Positions 52,998 through 62,289 are shown, counted from the first letter of the stretch. The stretch: 64,000 nt of DNA from UBA1309 sp047605645 (GCA_047605645.1 JASGFJ010000007.1:56603-120602), one strand, 5' to 3'. Numbers and translations: made by a program. Notes: generated by a model not told the origin, from the sequence alone.

Positions 52998-53391
52998 ATC
53001 AATTCTCCTACAAGTTGTTTAAATACAAATAAAAACATTGACAAAATTAATAAAAAACGCGAAACAAACGATAAGTAAATGCTCTGTCTATGCGTTTTTT
53101 CTGTGTAAATCAAAATAAAATGTCACAAAATATCAAACAGGCGAATCAAATCTGCAAACATTTAGCTTTATATTTTTATCTTTGGAGGCTGTTAAATCAT
53201 AATTTCACAAGCAAATATCTTTTAATAAAAAAATAAAAAGACTATATTTGCACGCCTAAAAATGGGTAAATTTTGTTTTCACATCCGGATTTTCTGAATA
53301 TCAAGTCTGAAATATCCGTTCAGTAGGATAGGGAAACTCGTATTTTTCGAACAAAATAATAAGAAAAACAATAATTATTAACTATTTCCAA
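52998..53391. other. Divergent region between metA and secDF
   Basis: 394 AT-rich bp without a gene. It holds a possible metA -7 (TAATTTTG on the minus strand, 53042-53049) and two plus-strand -7 candidates, TATCTTTG at 53177-53184 and TATATTTG at 53243-53250. No riboswitch fold is recognised. Confidence 0.5.
53243..53250 (+). promoter_or_regulatory. -7 element of secDF
   Basis: TATATTTG followed by GC-containing leader of about 135 nt before the ATG. A second candidate, TATCTTTG, lies at 53177-53184. Neither has a consensus -33 TTG. Confidence 0.4.
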
Positions 53392-56313
53392 ATGCAAAAC
53401 AAAGGATTTGTAAAAGTCTTTGCCGTTCTTTTGACATTGGTTTGTTTGTATTACCTGTCATTTTCATTTGTGACCAGGCATTACGAAAACAAAGCAATTG
53501 AATTTTCCAACGGCGACTTAAATGCCGAGAGCCATTATCTTGATTCTCTGTCTACACAGAAGGTTTGGCTGGGCTACACATTAAAACAATGCCGTGAAAA
53601 AGAAATCGGGCTAGGTCTTGACTTGAAGGGCGGAATGAACGTCATTCTTGAAATTGATGCTGCCGAAGTACTGAAATCTTTGGCTAACACAGACAATGCT
53701 CAGTTCAACCAAGCAATTAAAGAAGCGGTTGCTGAGAACATTTCAGGAAGCAACCTGGACTTCATCACTTTGTTTAAAAACAAATATGAAGCCATCAACA
53801 AGGATGCCAAGTTAGCTGATATTTTCTCTGTAACACTCCGTAATCAAGTAGCGTCTACCGACAATAACGACAAAGTTATTGCAGTGCTTCGCGATGAACT
53901 GAAAAGTGTTGCTGACAATTCATTCAACGTACTCCGTACACGTATTGACCGCTTTGGGGTGGTAGCTCCGAACATTCAAAAACTGGATAGAGCAGAACGT
54001 ATCCTGATTGAGCTTCCGGGTGTGAAAGAACCGGAACGTGTGAAAAAACTTCTTCAGGGAAGCGCCAATCTGGAATTCTGGAAAACATATAATGTGAGCG
54101 CTATCACAAACTATCTTAGCGAAATCAACACCCGTTCTACTCAGGCTCTGGCTGCCAACGGAAAACCGGCTGCTGCCGTAAAAGATTCCACAGCCAAAGA
54201 TTCTGCAGCTGTAGCTGTAACACCGGTGGAAGGAAAAGCACATCTTGGTTTCAGCAAATCATTCTTCCAGTATTTTGCTCAACCTTATTTTGCTCAGGGG
54301 AATGTACCGGGACCTATCTTGGGAACTGTAAACAAAAATGATACAGCGGCCATAGGCGCAATTCTTACAAAATACAGAGATGCCTATCCCGCCGATTTGA
54401 TCTTCAAATGGGGATTCAAAGCTGTTGACGATAAAGAATCTCTTTACCAATTGTACGCATTGCGTGGCGACGGAATCAAACGTGGCCCGGCACTGGATGG
54501 CGATGTTATCGTATCCGCGAAAGCTGATCAGGCACAGAAAGGCCAAGGATGGGAAGTTGGTATGGAAATGAATGCTAGCGGTTCAAAACGATGGGCAAAC
54601 ATTACAGGTCTGGAAAAAGGGAACTCCATCGCAATCGTGTTGGATAGCCACGTATATTCTGCTCCGAACGTAAACGACAAAATCGAAGGCGGACGTTCTT
54701 CCATCACAGGTAATTTCACTCCTGAAGAAGCAAAAGACTTAGAAAACGTCTTGAAATCAGGAAAAATGAAAGCCGGTGTACGCATCGTTCAGGAAGACAT
54801 CGTTGGTCCGTCACTGGGAGAAGAAGCTATCCAGGCTGGTTTAATCTCATTGATAGTTGCCTTGGCAGTATTGATGATTTACATGTGCCTTGTTTATGGT
54901 TTGATTCCGGGACTTATCGCCGATGCGGCTTTATTGCTCAACCTGTTCTTCACACTGGGTATTCTCGCATCCTTCCACGCAGTAATGACCCTTCCGGGTA
55001 TTTGCGGTCTTGTGCTGGCACTCGCAATGGCTGTCGATGCAAACGTACTTATCTACGAGCGAACCAAAGAAGAGCTTCGCTCCGGTAAAAATACGAAGAA
55101 AGCACTTGAAGACGGTTACAAACATGCCTTCACCGCTATTTTCGACTCCAACTTGACATCCATCATTACCGGTTTGATTCTTTATAATTTCGGTACCGGT
55201 CCTATCCGCGGATTTGCCATCACTGAAATCATCGGTATCTCGGCTTCATTCTTTACTGCGATTTTCATGACTCGCATGATATATGATTATGCATTCTCGA
55301 GAGGAAAATTCCTGAATCTGAAATTCTCTTCCGAGCCATTGCGTAACTTCCTGATGGACACAAAAATAAACTTCCTGAATCTTCACAGAAAAGCGTATGC
55401 ACTTTCAGGCGTTCTTATTCTTGTCGGTGTCATCTCTCTGTTTGCATTCGGACTGAATAAAGGGATTGACTTCACCGGAGGCCGTAACTACATTGTGCGT
55501 TTCGACAAACCGGTAAATACGGAAGAATTGACAGATGCGCTTCGTTCTCAACTGGAAAACAACGGTTCATCAGTATCCGTTATCACCATTGGTTCAAGCA
55601 ATCAAGTTCGTATTTCTACCAACTACAAGATTGAAGATCCGAACGACAATGTTGAGGCGGAAATCAAAACTAAAATGTCTGAAGCGTTGAAACCGTTCAT
55701 GAAATCAGGTGCGACGATCAATGATTATATCAAGAGTTCACAAAAAGTAGGACCGAGCGTTGCAGACGATATGAAAAAAGCTGCTGTACTCGCGGTAGGA
55801 TTCGCAATCTTGTGTATGGGATTATACATCCTTTTCCGTTTCCGTGACGTAGCATTCTCAATAGGAACAATTATCGCAGTGGCTCATGATGCCGCAATTG
55901 TAATATTCTCCTATTCACTGCTTCACAAATTTGTACCCTTCTCTCTTGAAATAAATCAGGAGTTTATTGCAGCGATTCTGACTGTGGTCGGATTCTCCAT
56001 CCACGACAAAGTCGTTATCTTCGACCGGGTACGTGAAAGAAGGAAAGAATTCCCATTACGCCCAATCGCAGACAACATCAATGATTCATTAAATACGACA
56101 TTAACTCGTACAATCAGTGTGTCATTGAGTACAATCCTGGTATTGCTTTGTATCTTTATTTTGGGAGGTGATTCTCTTCGCAGTTTCTCCTTCGCTATGA
56201 TTCTGGGTATCTTGTTCGGCACATACTCTTCTGTATTTATCGCAACACCGATTGCTTTTGAAATCATGCACAACAAGGATGCTAAAAGACAGAAAGAATT
56301 AAATAAAAAATAA
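53392..56313 (+). CDS. secDF: Protein translocase subunit SecDF (fusion)
   Basis: 973 residues combining SecD (about 1-630) and SecF (about 645-973) in one chain, the usual state in Bacteroidetes. It drives late stages of Sec export by the proton gradient. Visible marks: first helix near 7-27, the LGLDLKGGMNVILEID motif, the P1 periplasmic head, five SecD helices (from IQAGLISLIVALAVLMIYM on), then GLNKGIDFTGGRNYIVRF and five SecF helices including AHDAAIVIFSYSLL and TVVGFSIHDKVVIFDRVRE. A variable Ala/Lys-rich insert (~258-275) lies within the head region. It is monocistronic with a strong terminator behind it. Confidence 0.97.
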   Translation: MQNKGFVKVFAVLLTLVCLYYLSFSFVTRHYENKAIEFSNGDLNAESHYLDSLSTQKVWLGYTLKQCREKEIGLGLDLKGGMNVILEIDAAEVLKSLANTDNAQFNQAIKEAVAENISGSNLDFITLFKNKYEAINKDAKLADIFSVTLRNQVASTDNNDKVIAVLRDELKSVADNSFNVLRTRIDRFGVVAPNIQKLDRAERILIELPGVKEPERVKKLLQGSANLEFWKTYNVSAITNYLSEINTRSTQALAANGKPAAAVKDSTAKDSAAVAVTPVEGKAHLGFSKSFFQYFAQPYFAQGNVPGPILGTVNKNDTAAIGAILTKYRDAYPADLIFKWGFKAVDDKESLYQLYALRGDGIKRGPALDGDVIVSAKADQAQKGQGWEVGMEMNASGSKRWANITGLEKGNSIAIVLDSHVYSAPNVNDKIEGGRSSITGNFTPEEAKDLENVLKSGKMKAGVRIVQEDIVGPSLGEEAIQAGLISLIVALAVLMIYMCLVYGLIPGLIADAALLLNLFFTLGILASFHAVMTLPGICGLVLALAMAVDANVLIYERTKEELRSGKNTKKALEDGYKHAFTAIFDSNLTSIITGLILYNFGTGPIRGFAITEIIGISASFFTAIFMTRMIYDYAFSRGKFLNLKFSSEPLRNFLMDTKINFLNLHRKAYALSGVLILVGVISLFAFGLNKGIDFTGGRNYIVRFDKPVNTEELTDALRSQLENNGSSVSVITIGSSNQVRISTNYKIEDPNDNVEAEIKTKMSEALKPFMKSGATINDYIKSSQKVGPSVADDMKKAAVLAVGFAILCMGLYILFRFRDVAFSIGTIIAVAHDAAIVIFSYSLLHKFVPFSLEINQEFIAAILTVVGFSIHDKVVIFDRVRERRKEFPLRPIADNINDSLNTTLTRTISVSLSTILVLLCIFILGGDSLRSFSFAMILGILFGTYSSVFIATPIAFEIMHNKDAKRQKELNKK

Positions 56314-56369
56314 AGAACGAATACTGAATAAGCGTTACAAGTTTATTCTGCCAAAATAGTTTTTTTATT

Positions 56370-56412
56370 CACCCCTTTCAAACAAGTTTTGAAAGGGGTG
56401 ATATTTTTTATA
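56370..56412 (+). terminator. Terminator of secDF
   Basis: CACCCCTTTCAAA (56370-56382) pairs with TTTGAAAGGGGTG (56388-56400), followed by ATATTTTTTATAA. It lies 56 bp after the secDF stop. Confidence 0.85.
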
Positions 56413-56523
56413 AGCGCTTATGTTGGCATCCCAAATATATTTTCATTTGTAAACAAACCAAACCTCCTTTTTTTGTATAAGATTAAAGTGCCTAACCTTT
56501 ATAAGCACAACAGACTCGCCCTG
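56413..56523. other. Gene-free segment
   Basis: No ORF or RNA gene recognised between the secDF terminator and the repeat-like segment at 56524. Confidence 0.4.
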
Positions 56524-56698
56524 TAAGCATACCAAATTCGCCGTCTTTCAGATTGTTTTCAAAAGATTGAGCTATGCCTTCAAAAACAAGATATGTTTAG
56601 TTCGAATAAAGGCAATCATGATGTTGTTGGTCTGGTTGATGTTTATTTGACTAAAAGTATTGACAGTATTGGTGCCTTGATAAAGTATCAGTCTTTAA
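56524..56698 (+). repeat. Degenerate copy A of an unidentified element
   Basis: This stretch is clearly similar (roughly three quarters identical by eye over about 155 bp) to the reverse complement of 61771-61928. Both contain GATTGTTTTCAAAAG and translate into related peptides (DMFSSNKGN..VVGLVDVYL here; DIFSLNKSN..VVCLVGVDL there). The frame here has stops upstream and no start. The 92-codon frame from 56593 overlaps it but continues into unrelated sequence, so I do not call it a gene. Looks like the relic of a coding or mobile sequence. Confidence 0.55.
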
Positions 56699-56993
56699 AC
56701 AGGCCCCTCCTCTCCTTGCGTATAAAAAATGCTCCGGCACCAGTTGTAGTTATCAAGCTTTTTCGAAGAGAATATTATCTGCAAGTAGCATCAAACGTGG
56801 ATCACAGACAGGGAAAATGTTATTACAGCCAAGACAAGTTCCATTTTGTAAATTTTCTTTTCATATGCTGACACACATCAGATTACACATCATGCAAAAC
56901 GGCTCAGATTAAAAAATCTGAACCGTTCAAATGTATTATCTTATCTGTTCTGCTAAATCAAGATCCAATTAGAGAAACAAGATTTATGATATT
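56699..56993. other. Gene-free segment before the HU-SPOR gene
   Basis: 295 bp. A small hairpin near 56894-56928 (GGCTCAGATT with AATCTGAACC) may terminate the minus-strand HU-SPOR gene. Nothing else is recognised. Confidence 0.4.
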
Positions 56994-57950
56994 TCAGCTA
57001 TTCTTCTGATGATAAACCCAGGCATCCGAATTTTTCTTATTCTCCTGTGCAAATTTCTTTAGGTAAGTATAGGCATCTTCTTCTGTCTCAAATCCAGCTA
57101 CATAAACCCTCTTAACAACGGAACTTTCAATAATTCCCGCCGAATCAAATCCTTTTTGTTTAAAATTCCAAAGCTCTTTCTGTGCAACAGCTCCGGTCTT
57201 GAAAGTTCCAACAATAATAAAGTAAGAATTCTTCTCTTCTGACGATAAAGTATCTTGCGTCGGTTTGGGTTTTACATCCGTCCAAATGGAATTCTCAGAA
57301 ATAGCAGATTTCTGAGAAGGTATATTCATCGACTTATTTGCTAAACCTATTTTCTCAGGAAAGAAACTTGCATATTGCTCAGAATTCCTATTCTTATCTG
57401 CAATAGGCACAGAGATAGCAAATATTAATAAGGCAGCTGCTGCACTGGTTGCGGAATATTTTACAATTTTCCACAGTAAAGCCCGAGAACTTCTTTCCGA
57501 AACATAATTTTGCTCTGTTTGTAGTTGCGAAAGCTCACGAATCTGAATATCCTGTAGTCCAAATAAGGAGGGACGTAAAAATGAAAACTCAAAATTGGGC
57601 GTAAAAACAATATTTTTTTCTTCGCTCAATTCAAACATGCCCCAATTACCTAATCTAACCTGTTTAAACGAGGCCAAATTAGCTTTTAACAAGGTAACAT
57701 CCGACTGAATCAAAGACTCAGCCTCAGAGAACGAAACAGATTGGGATTGCGCATAAAGCTGAATAAGAAGCCCATCATTATGGGTCAAGGCCTGATTAAA
57801 ACTAAGAACAGTACGCGGAGCTAAAATACGACCACTTACAGTATTTATTTCAGCTTCTTCATCGCTTACAATAAACCCGCCCAAACCGGGCACTACGACA
57901 TATTCACTATTGAGTAATAGGAATTTAATATGTTCTGTTAATCTGTTCAT
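56994..57950 (-). CDS. HU-like DNA-binding and SPOR-domain membrane protein
   Basis: 318 residues. The N-terminus (about 1-125) holds two HU-related units of the CCDC81-like prokaryotic type (LLLNSEYVVVPGLGGFIVS, LASFKQVRLGNWGMFELSE). One membrane helix lies near 165-182 (SATSAAAALLIFAISVPI). The C-terminal ~75 residues (YFIIVGTFKTGAVAQKELWNF ... VYVAGFETEEDAYTYLKKFA) are a SPOR domain that binds denuded peptidoglycan. With the HU part in the cytoplasm and SPOR in the periplasm, it could link the nucleoid to the septal wall. This architecture is widespread in Bacteroidetes but I know of no experimental function. Confidence 0.85.
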   Translation of the reverse strand: MNRLTEHIKFLLLNSEYVVVPGLGGFIVSDEEAEINTVSGRILAPRTVLSFNQALTHNDGLLIQLYAQSQSVSFSEAESLIQSDVTLLKANLASFKQVRLGNWGMFELSEEKNIVFTPNFEFSFLRPSLFGLQDIQIRELSQLQTEQNYVSERSSRALLWKIVKYSATSAAAALLIFAISVPIADKNRNSEQYASFFPEKIGLANKSMNIPSQKSAISENSIWTDVKPKPTQDTLSSEEKNSYFIIVGTFKTGAVAQKELWNFKQKGFDSAGIIESSVVKRVYVAGFETEEDAYTYLKKFAQENKKNSDAWVYHQKNS

Positions 57951-58291
57951 ACTACAAACATAATGCTATTTTGTCTTATTTACACGATCCCAGGAGCAGT
58001 TTTTGTTATCAAAAAGCACAGTATTCTCTTGTTAGTAACATTTGTATCCTACTGTATCATAGAATACTGACCTGTGAATAAATATTGTTAATAAGTTTCC
58101 TGTTTTTTTAGGAGTCCAACGATTTCCACAAACAAATTGTCAGCATGCAAGCACTTATACAGCCAATAATAGAATATGAACTCACCCAAAAAGCAGACAA
58201 AATCGTCAGAATTTGAGACCCACGCAATATCTACAGGAGATACAGCCGTCATTTTTTTCAGATTTTTTGATTAAGTTTAAAGGAAGATTTA
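57951..58291. other. Divergent intergenic region upstream of ompA
   Basis: No gene. An inverted repeat AGTATTCT/AGAATACT spans about 58020-58070. A minus-strand TATGTTTG lies only a few bases before the HU-SPOR ATG, which would make that mRNA nearly leaderless, but no -33 element supports it. Confidence 0.4.
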
Positions 58292-58299
58292 TATCTTTG
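58292..58299 (+). promoter_or_regulatory. -7 element of the OmpA-family gene
   Basis: TATCTTTG; a TTTG at 58266-58269 is 22 bp upstream, slightly longer than usual. It would give a leader of about 215 nt with a short terminator-like hairpin at 58318-58340 (AAATCC/GGATTT then TTTAT). Confidence 0.5.
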
Positions 58300-58520
58300 C
58301 ACCGAAATACTAAGAAGAAATCCACACTAAAGGGATTTTTATCGTGAACATTTATTTTTAATATCTGTTTTACTCTTAGACATCTTAAGTAAGGACTTTA
58401 CAGACATCGATTATATATGAGGCCTTTAGTTTTTTTTTACGAGATGGTTAAAAAGTAAATTATAGAATAATTGAATTAAATATATAAAGCTACAAGTACA
58501 AACACGTAAATTTTTTAATT

Positions 58521-59654
58521 ATGAAACGATTAGGTACATTCTTGATTGCGGCTTTAGCAACATCAGGTGCTTTTGCGCAACAGAGTTCACAAGCTGGCTA
58601 CAAAACGACTTTTGTAGACAATGGCTTTTGGGACAATTGGTTTGTCGGTGTTGGGGCAGGCTCTTCATTCATCGTCGGTGATGGTGCTAAACATTCTTCA
58701 TTCTGGAATCGTCAGACATTGACTCCAACTATCCAATTCGGAAAATGGTACAACCCATTTATCGGAGGACGTATTAAAGCACAGTACAGTGCTCTTCACA
58801 CGTTTTTTAAAGCAAATGACCACATGCAACACAGCAAATACTTCTCAGCAGAAGCAGATTTGTTGTGGAATGTAACAAACTATTTGTGTAAATACAAAGA
58901 AGATCGTTTTTATAACCTTATTCCTTATGCCGGAATCGGATTCGGATATGGATGGGATTATACAATCGGTGGAAAAAAAGTTAGTTCAAAACAACGTAAC
59001 ATCACTGTTAACGGTGGTATCATCAACAAATTCAGACTTTCTAAACGCGTTGACTTAGACATCGATTTGTCAGCTCAATTGCTTAAAGAGAGAGAAAACG
59101 TTGATGGAGGCGGAACTTACGACGGTTTAGCAGGAGCATCAGCTAGCTTAGTATTCAAACTAGGAAAAGTTGGTTTCCAGGAAGCAGTATTGCAAGACCA
59201 AGCCCTTATCGATGATTTGAATGGTCAAATCAACCGCCTACGTGCAGAAAACGCAGAATTGAGCAAACGTCCGGTTTCTTGCCCAGACTGCCCTGAAGTG
59301 AAACCTGCAACTACTGTTACAGAAAAAACAGTTTATGTTCCTAACGTAGTATTCTTCCGTATCAGCAGCGCTACAATTGACAAAAAACAAGAAATCAGCA
59401 TTTTCAACACTGCAGAGTTCTTGAAAAACAATCCTAACGCTAAAGTTAAAGTTGTTGCTTACGCTGACAGAAAAACAGGAACAGCAGCATACAACCTAAA
59501 ACTTTCTGAAAGACGTGCTAAAAACGTTGCAAATTCATTGATTAATAAATACAACGTTAACAGCAATCGTGTAGACGTTGAATGGAAAGGTTCTTCAGAA
59601 CAACCTTATGCAATCAATGACTGGAACCGTGTTGCAATCTTTATCGTAGACTAA
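58521..59654 (+). CDS. OmpA-family outer-membrane protein
   Basis: 377 residues. Signal peptide (FLIAALATSGAFAQ, ~20), an N-terminal eight-strand-like barrel (about 30-220), a short coiled linker (LIDDLNGQINRLRAENAELS), a CPDCPEV cysteine pair, and a C-terminal OmpA domain (about 275-377) that binds peptidoglycan (VVAYADRKTGTAAYNLKLSERRAKNV, with the Asp and Arg that contact diaminopimelate). The form resembles Omp40/41-type major porins of Bacteroidales. It probably anchors the outer membrane to the wall and is highly expressed, given the long leader and codon bias towards favoured codons. A strong terminator follows. Confidence 0.93.
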   Translation: MKRLGTFLIAALATSGAFAQQSSQAGYKTTFVDNGFWDNWFVGVGAGSSFIVGDGAKHSSFWNRQTLTPTIQFGKWYNPFIGGRIKAQYSALHTFFKANDHMQHSKYFSAEADLLWNVTNYLCKYKEDRFYNLIPYAGIGFGYGWDYTIGGKKVSSKQRNITVNGGIINKFRLSKRVDLDIDLSAQLLKERENVDGGGTYDGLAGASASLVFKLGKVGFQEAVLQDQALIDDLNGQINRLRAENAELSKRPVSCPDCPEVKPATTVTEKTVYVPNVVFFRISSATIDKKQEISIFNTAEFLKNNPNAKVKVVAYADRKTGTAAYNLKLSERRAKNVANSLINKYNVNSNRVDVEWKGSSEQPYAINDWNRVAIFIVD

Positions 59655-59682
59655 TTTTATTTAGAATCCTACAATAAAAACA

Positions 59683-59716
59683 AAAAAGCCGCTCAAATGA
59701 GCGGCTTTTCTTATTT
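59683..59716 (+). terminator. Terminator of the OmpA-family gene
   Basis: AAAAGCCGCTC-AAAT-GAGCGGCTTTT at about 59685-59708 is a perfect stem with A- and U-runs, 30 bp after the stop. Works in both directions. Confidence 0.9.
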
Positions 59717-59741
59717 AGAAACAGGAGGTAGAATAATTTTC

Positions 59742-59772
59742 TTGAAAATCTAAATGATAAAAGGTATCTTTG
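59742..59772 (+). promoter_or_regulatory. Promoter of ahcY
   Basis: TTG at 59742-59744 and TATCTTTG at 59765-59772 are 20 bp apart, a consensus promoter. Leader about 40 nt; no SAH riboswitch fits in it. Confidence 0.65.
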
Positions 59773-59815
59773 TAAACTTTTATTCATCAAGTTATTTACA
59801 GACAAACATAAATTT

Positions 59816-61234
59816 ATGACAAAGCAACTTTTGCCAAATTTGCCATATCTGGTTGCAGATATCAGTCTTGCAGATTTCGGTCGTAAGGAAATAGAAATAG
59901 CGGAGCACGAAATGCCCGGATTGATGGCTCTCAGAAAAAAATACGGTAAAGAAAAACCGTTGAAAGGAGCCCGCATTATGGGGTCGCTTCACATGACCGT
60001 GCAAACAGCAGTACTTATTGAAACTCTCAAAGAATTAGGAGCAGATATCCGCTGGGTAAGCTGCAACATCTTTTCCACACAAGACCATGCAGCAGCAGCT
60101 ATCGCCCAAAATGGCATCCCGGTCTTTGCATGGAAAGGTGAAAGCCTGGAAGAGTATTGGTGGTGCACAGAACAAGCACTTCAATTTCCCGGAGGAAACG
60201 GTCCTCATCTGATTGTAGATGATGGAGGTGATGCTACCTTGTTAATACATTTAGGGTACCGTGCTGAAAAAGATCCTTCCATCCTAAACAAAGCAGCTTC
60301 GAGTCATGAAGAGCAAGTTATTCTCGACACTTTGAAAAGGATACTAAAAGAAGACAATCAAAGATGGCATAAAACAGTGGCTGAATGGAAAGGCGTTTCT
60401 GAAGAAACAACAACCGGAGTTCACCGCCTTTATCAAATGATGGAAAAAGGAGAACTCCTTGTTCCGGCCATCAATGTAAATGACTCGGTTACAAAATCGA
60501 AATTCGACAATCTATACGGATGCAGAGAATCACTGGCCGACGGAATTAAAAGAGCTACCGATGTTATGATTGCCGGAAAAGTAGCTGTCGTTGCAGGTTA
60601 TGGAGATGTAGGCAAGGGATGCTCGCATTCGCTACGTTCGTATGGAGCACGTGTCATCGTAACAGAAATAGATCCAATTTGTGCATTACAAGCAGCTATG
60701 GAGGGCTTTGAAGTAACAACAATGGAGGAAGCCGTGAAGGAAGGCAATATCTTTGTTACCACAACAGGCAATAGAGATATCATCACTATCGAACACCTCA
60801 AAGCGATGAAAGATCAAGCCATTGTTTGTAATATCGGGCATTTCGACAATGAAATACAGGTAGATAAGTTAATTACATTTCCCGAGATTAAACATCTGAA
60901 TATTAAGCCACAGGTAGACAAATACACCTTTCCTGACGGACACTCTATTTTTCTTCTAGCCGAAGGGCGCCTGGTTAATCTCGGATGCGCAACCGGACAT
61001 CCTTCATTTGTGATGAGCAACTCATTTACAAATCAAACATTGGCACAACTCGATCTCTGGAAAAACGAGTATGAAGTGGGAGTTTATCGTTTGCCAAAAT
61101 ATCTTGATGAAGAGGTTGCTAGACTTCACTTGGAGCAAATTGGAGTAAAACTAACGAAACTATCAAAAGAACAGGCAGAATATATTGGCGTTTCAGTTGA
61201 AGGTCCTTATAAACCTGAACATTACAGATATTAG
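59816..61234 (+). CDS. ahcY: Adenosylhomocysteinase
   Basis: 472-residue cytosolic NAD-dependent enzyme that splits S-adenosylhomocysteine into adenosine and homocysteine, closing the methyl cycle that begins with methionine. Diagnostic stretches: the substrate domain HMTVQTAVLIETLKELGA and CNIFSTQDHAAAAIA; the catalytic lysine region NVNDSVTKSKFDN; the NAD fold VAGYGDVGKGCSHSLR; NIGHFDNEIQ; and the C-terminal LAQLDLWKNE ... VEGPYKPEHYRY, with the lysine and tyrosine that reach into the partner subunit. The length is normal for the bacterial long form. Transcribed alone from a consensus promoter. Confidence 0.97.
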   Translation: MTKQLLPNLPYLVADISLADFGRKEIEIAEHEMPGLMALRKKYGKEKPLKGARIMGSLHMTVQTAVLIETLKELGADIRWVSCNIFSTQDHAAAAIAQNGIPVFAWKGESLEEYWWCTEQALQFPGGNGPHLIVDDGGDATLLIHLGYRAEKDPSILNKAASSHEEQVILDTLKRILKEDNQRWHKTVAEWKGVSEETTTGVHRLYQMMEKGELLVPAINVNDSVTKSKFDNLYGCRESLADGIKRATDVMIAGKVAVVAGYGDVGKGCSHSLRSYGARVIVTEIDPICALQAAMEGFEVTTMEEAVKEGNIFVTTTGNRDIITIEHLKAMKDQAIVCNIGHFDNEIQVDKLITFPEIKHLNIKPQVDKYTFPDGHSIFLLAEGRLVNLGCATGHPSFVMSNSFTNQTLAQLDLWKNEYEVGVYRLPKYLDEEVARLHLEQIGVKLTKLSKEQAEYIGVSVEGPYKPEHYRY

Positions 61235-61300
61235 TATTTACTTATAATCAGCGTGTTGTCCAAGGAATATAAATTATTTTTGAAAAACGAAAGCATGCAA

Positions 61301-61331
61301 TTTGTTTTTATAAGTTTTTTATTTACCTTTG
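61301..61331 (+). promoter_or_regulatory. Promoter of tRNA-Lys
   Basis: TTTG at 61301-61304 and TACCTTTG at 61324-61331, 19 bp apart, about 45 bp before the mature tRNA. Confidence 0.65.
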
Positions 61332-61375
61332 CACTCGCAATTAAGAAATCACGATTATTAGTTGTAATAAAGGGA

Positions 61376-61448
61376 GATTCCGTAGCTCAGCTGGTAGAGC
61401 ACAACACTTTTAATGTTGGGGTCCTGGGTTCGAGCCCCAGCGGGATCA
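61376..61448 (+). tRNA. tRNA-Lys (anticodon TTT)
   Basis: 73 nt that fold as a complete cloverleaf: acceptor GATTCCG/CGGGATC with one G-T, D stem GCTC/GAGC, anticodon stem CAACA/TGTTG with loop CTTTTAA (anticodon TTT), T stem CTGGG/CCCAG with TTCGAGC loop, discriminator A. CCA is not encoded, as usual in this phylum. It has a consensus promoter and a terminator, so it is transcribed alone. Confidence 0.95.
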
Positions 61449-61472
61449 CAAGCAGATAATGCAAGAAAAAGT

Positions 61473-61511
61473 AAACCTTGATTTTCAGTAGAAAGTCAAG
61501 GTTTTTTCTTT
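61473..61511 (+). terminator. Terminator of tRNA-Lys
   Basis: AAACCTTGA (61473-61481) pairs with TCAAGGTTT (61496-61504), followed by TTTCTTTTG. 25 bp after the tRNA. Confidence 0.85.
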
Positions 61512-61770
61512 TGTTTGAATAGGCATAAAAAGCAACCCTCTGAATCCATTCGTGTTTATAGCTCTCACAAAAGACACTTTATCCAATCTTCCTTTCAGTA
61601 TAATGACGAGAAATCATACACAAATAGTTGTGTTATTGCATGCGGAGGGGTTGAATGAATACCCCAAACATCCATTCTGATTTACAGTTGTCGCTTTATC
61701 CTACCGAATGATGGTTTATTCTCCATTATTAATTTATCGAAGGCATCAAGGGGGAAGAATATAGATAGGA
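61512..61770. other. Gene-free segment after tRNA-Lys
   Basis: No ORF, RNA or integrase-related attachment duplicate of the tRNA 3' end recognised here. Confidence 0.45.
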
Positions 61771-61928
61771 ATCAAGCCGTACAGACAGTCAATACCTTTA
61801 GGCAAATCAACACCAACCAGACAAACAACATAACGATTGCTTTTATTCAAACTAAAAATATCTTTTTTTAAAAGCAAAACTCGACCTTTTGAAAACAATC
61901 TGAAAGACGACGGCTCTGGTATGTTTAG
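61771..61928 (-). repeat. Degenerate copy B of an unidentified element
   Basis: Reverse-complement match to 56524-56698. On the minus strand one frame stays open for about 50 codons (LFSKGRVLLLKKDIFSLNKS...) and ends at a stop after IPIYILPP, with no start codon in place. Similarity to copy A is stronger in the translated part, suggesting descent from coding sequence. The family is not recognised. Confidence 0.55.
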
Positions 61929-62289
61929 AAGGATTTATGGACATCATACCTGATGACAATCGGACTCTAAATGCCGGCTCTGCATCACCGAAAGAATGAA
62001 AAGCAAGGTTTCAATCATTCATATGCTTATTTTTTTCAGAATTGTAATCTCTAAAAAAAACAGATACAAGAATCAAGTCGTCTTTCTGCGGTTGAATTAT
62101 GCATATTCCATTTCTCTTTTACGGGAATAACAAAAGCAAAAAAAGCATGTCAAAAATGGTTTCTCACCAAGCTTACCCTTCCTACAGGCAATTGCAGTAG
62201 GGGTAAACAGGAAAGTCCAAACTTTTGACACACTTTTTGCTCCTAGCCTATTCCTTATTTCCTCAAAATTCTTCCGGGAATAAAGAGAA
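61929..62289. other. Gene-free segment downstream of GH97
   Basis: Contains a bulged stem TTACCC..CCTAC with GTAGGGGTAA (62173-62206) some 85 bp past the GH97 stop, a possible terminator for it. Nothing else is recognised. Confidence 0.4.

Noticed and set aside
52998..53240. SAM riboswitch upstream of metA
   Set aside because: The likely minus-strand -7 box leaves a leader of about 40 nt, and I see no conserved multi-stem arrangement in the AT-rich region.
56593..56871. 92-codon ORF after secDF
   Set aside because: Its first part is the repeat-like copy A, which has stops in the other copy, and its second part has no similarity or signal; more likely chance extension of a relic.
61376..61448. 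tRNA-Lys as an attachment site for an integrated element
   Set aside because: No integrase gene and no repeated copy of the tRNA 3' end was found downstream in the window.
61253..61459. 68-codon ORF across tRNA-Lys
   Set aside because: It runs through the tRNA gene and its promoter, so it cannot be a real protein-coding gene.
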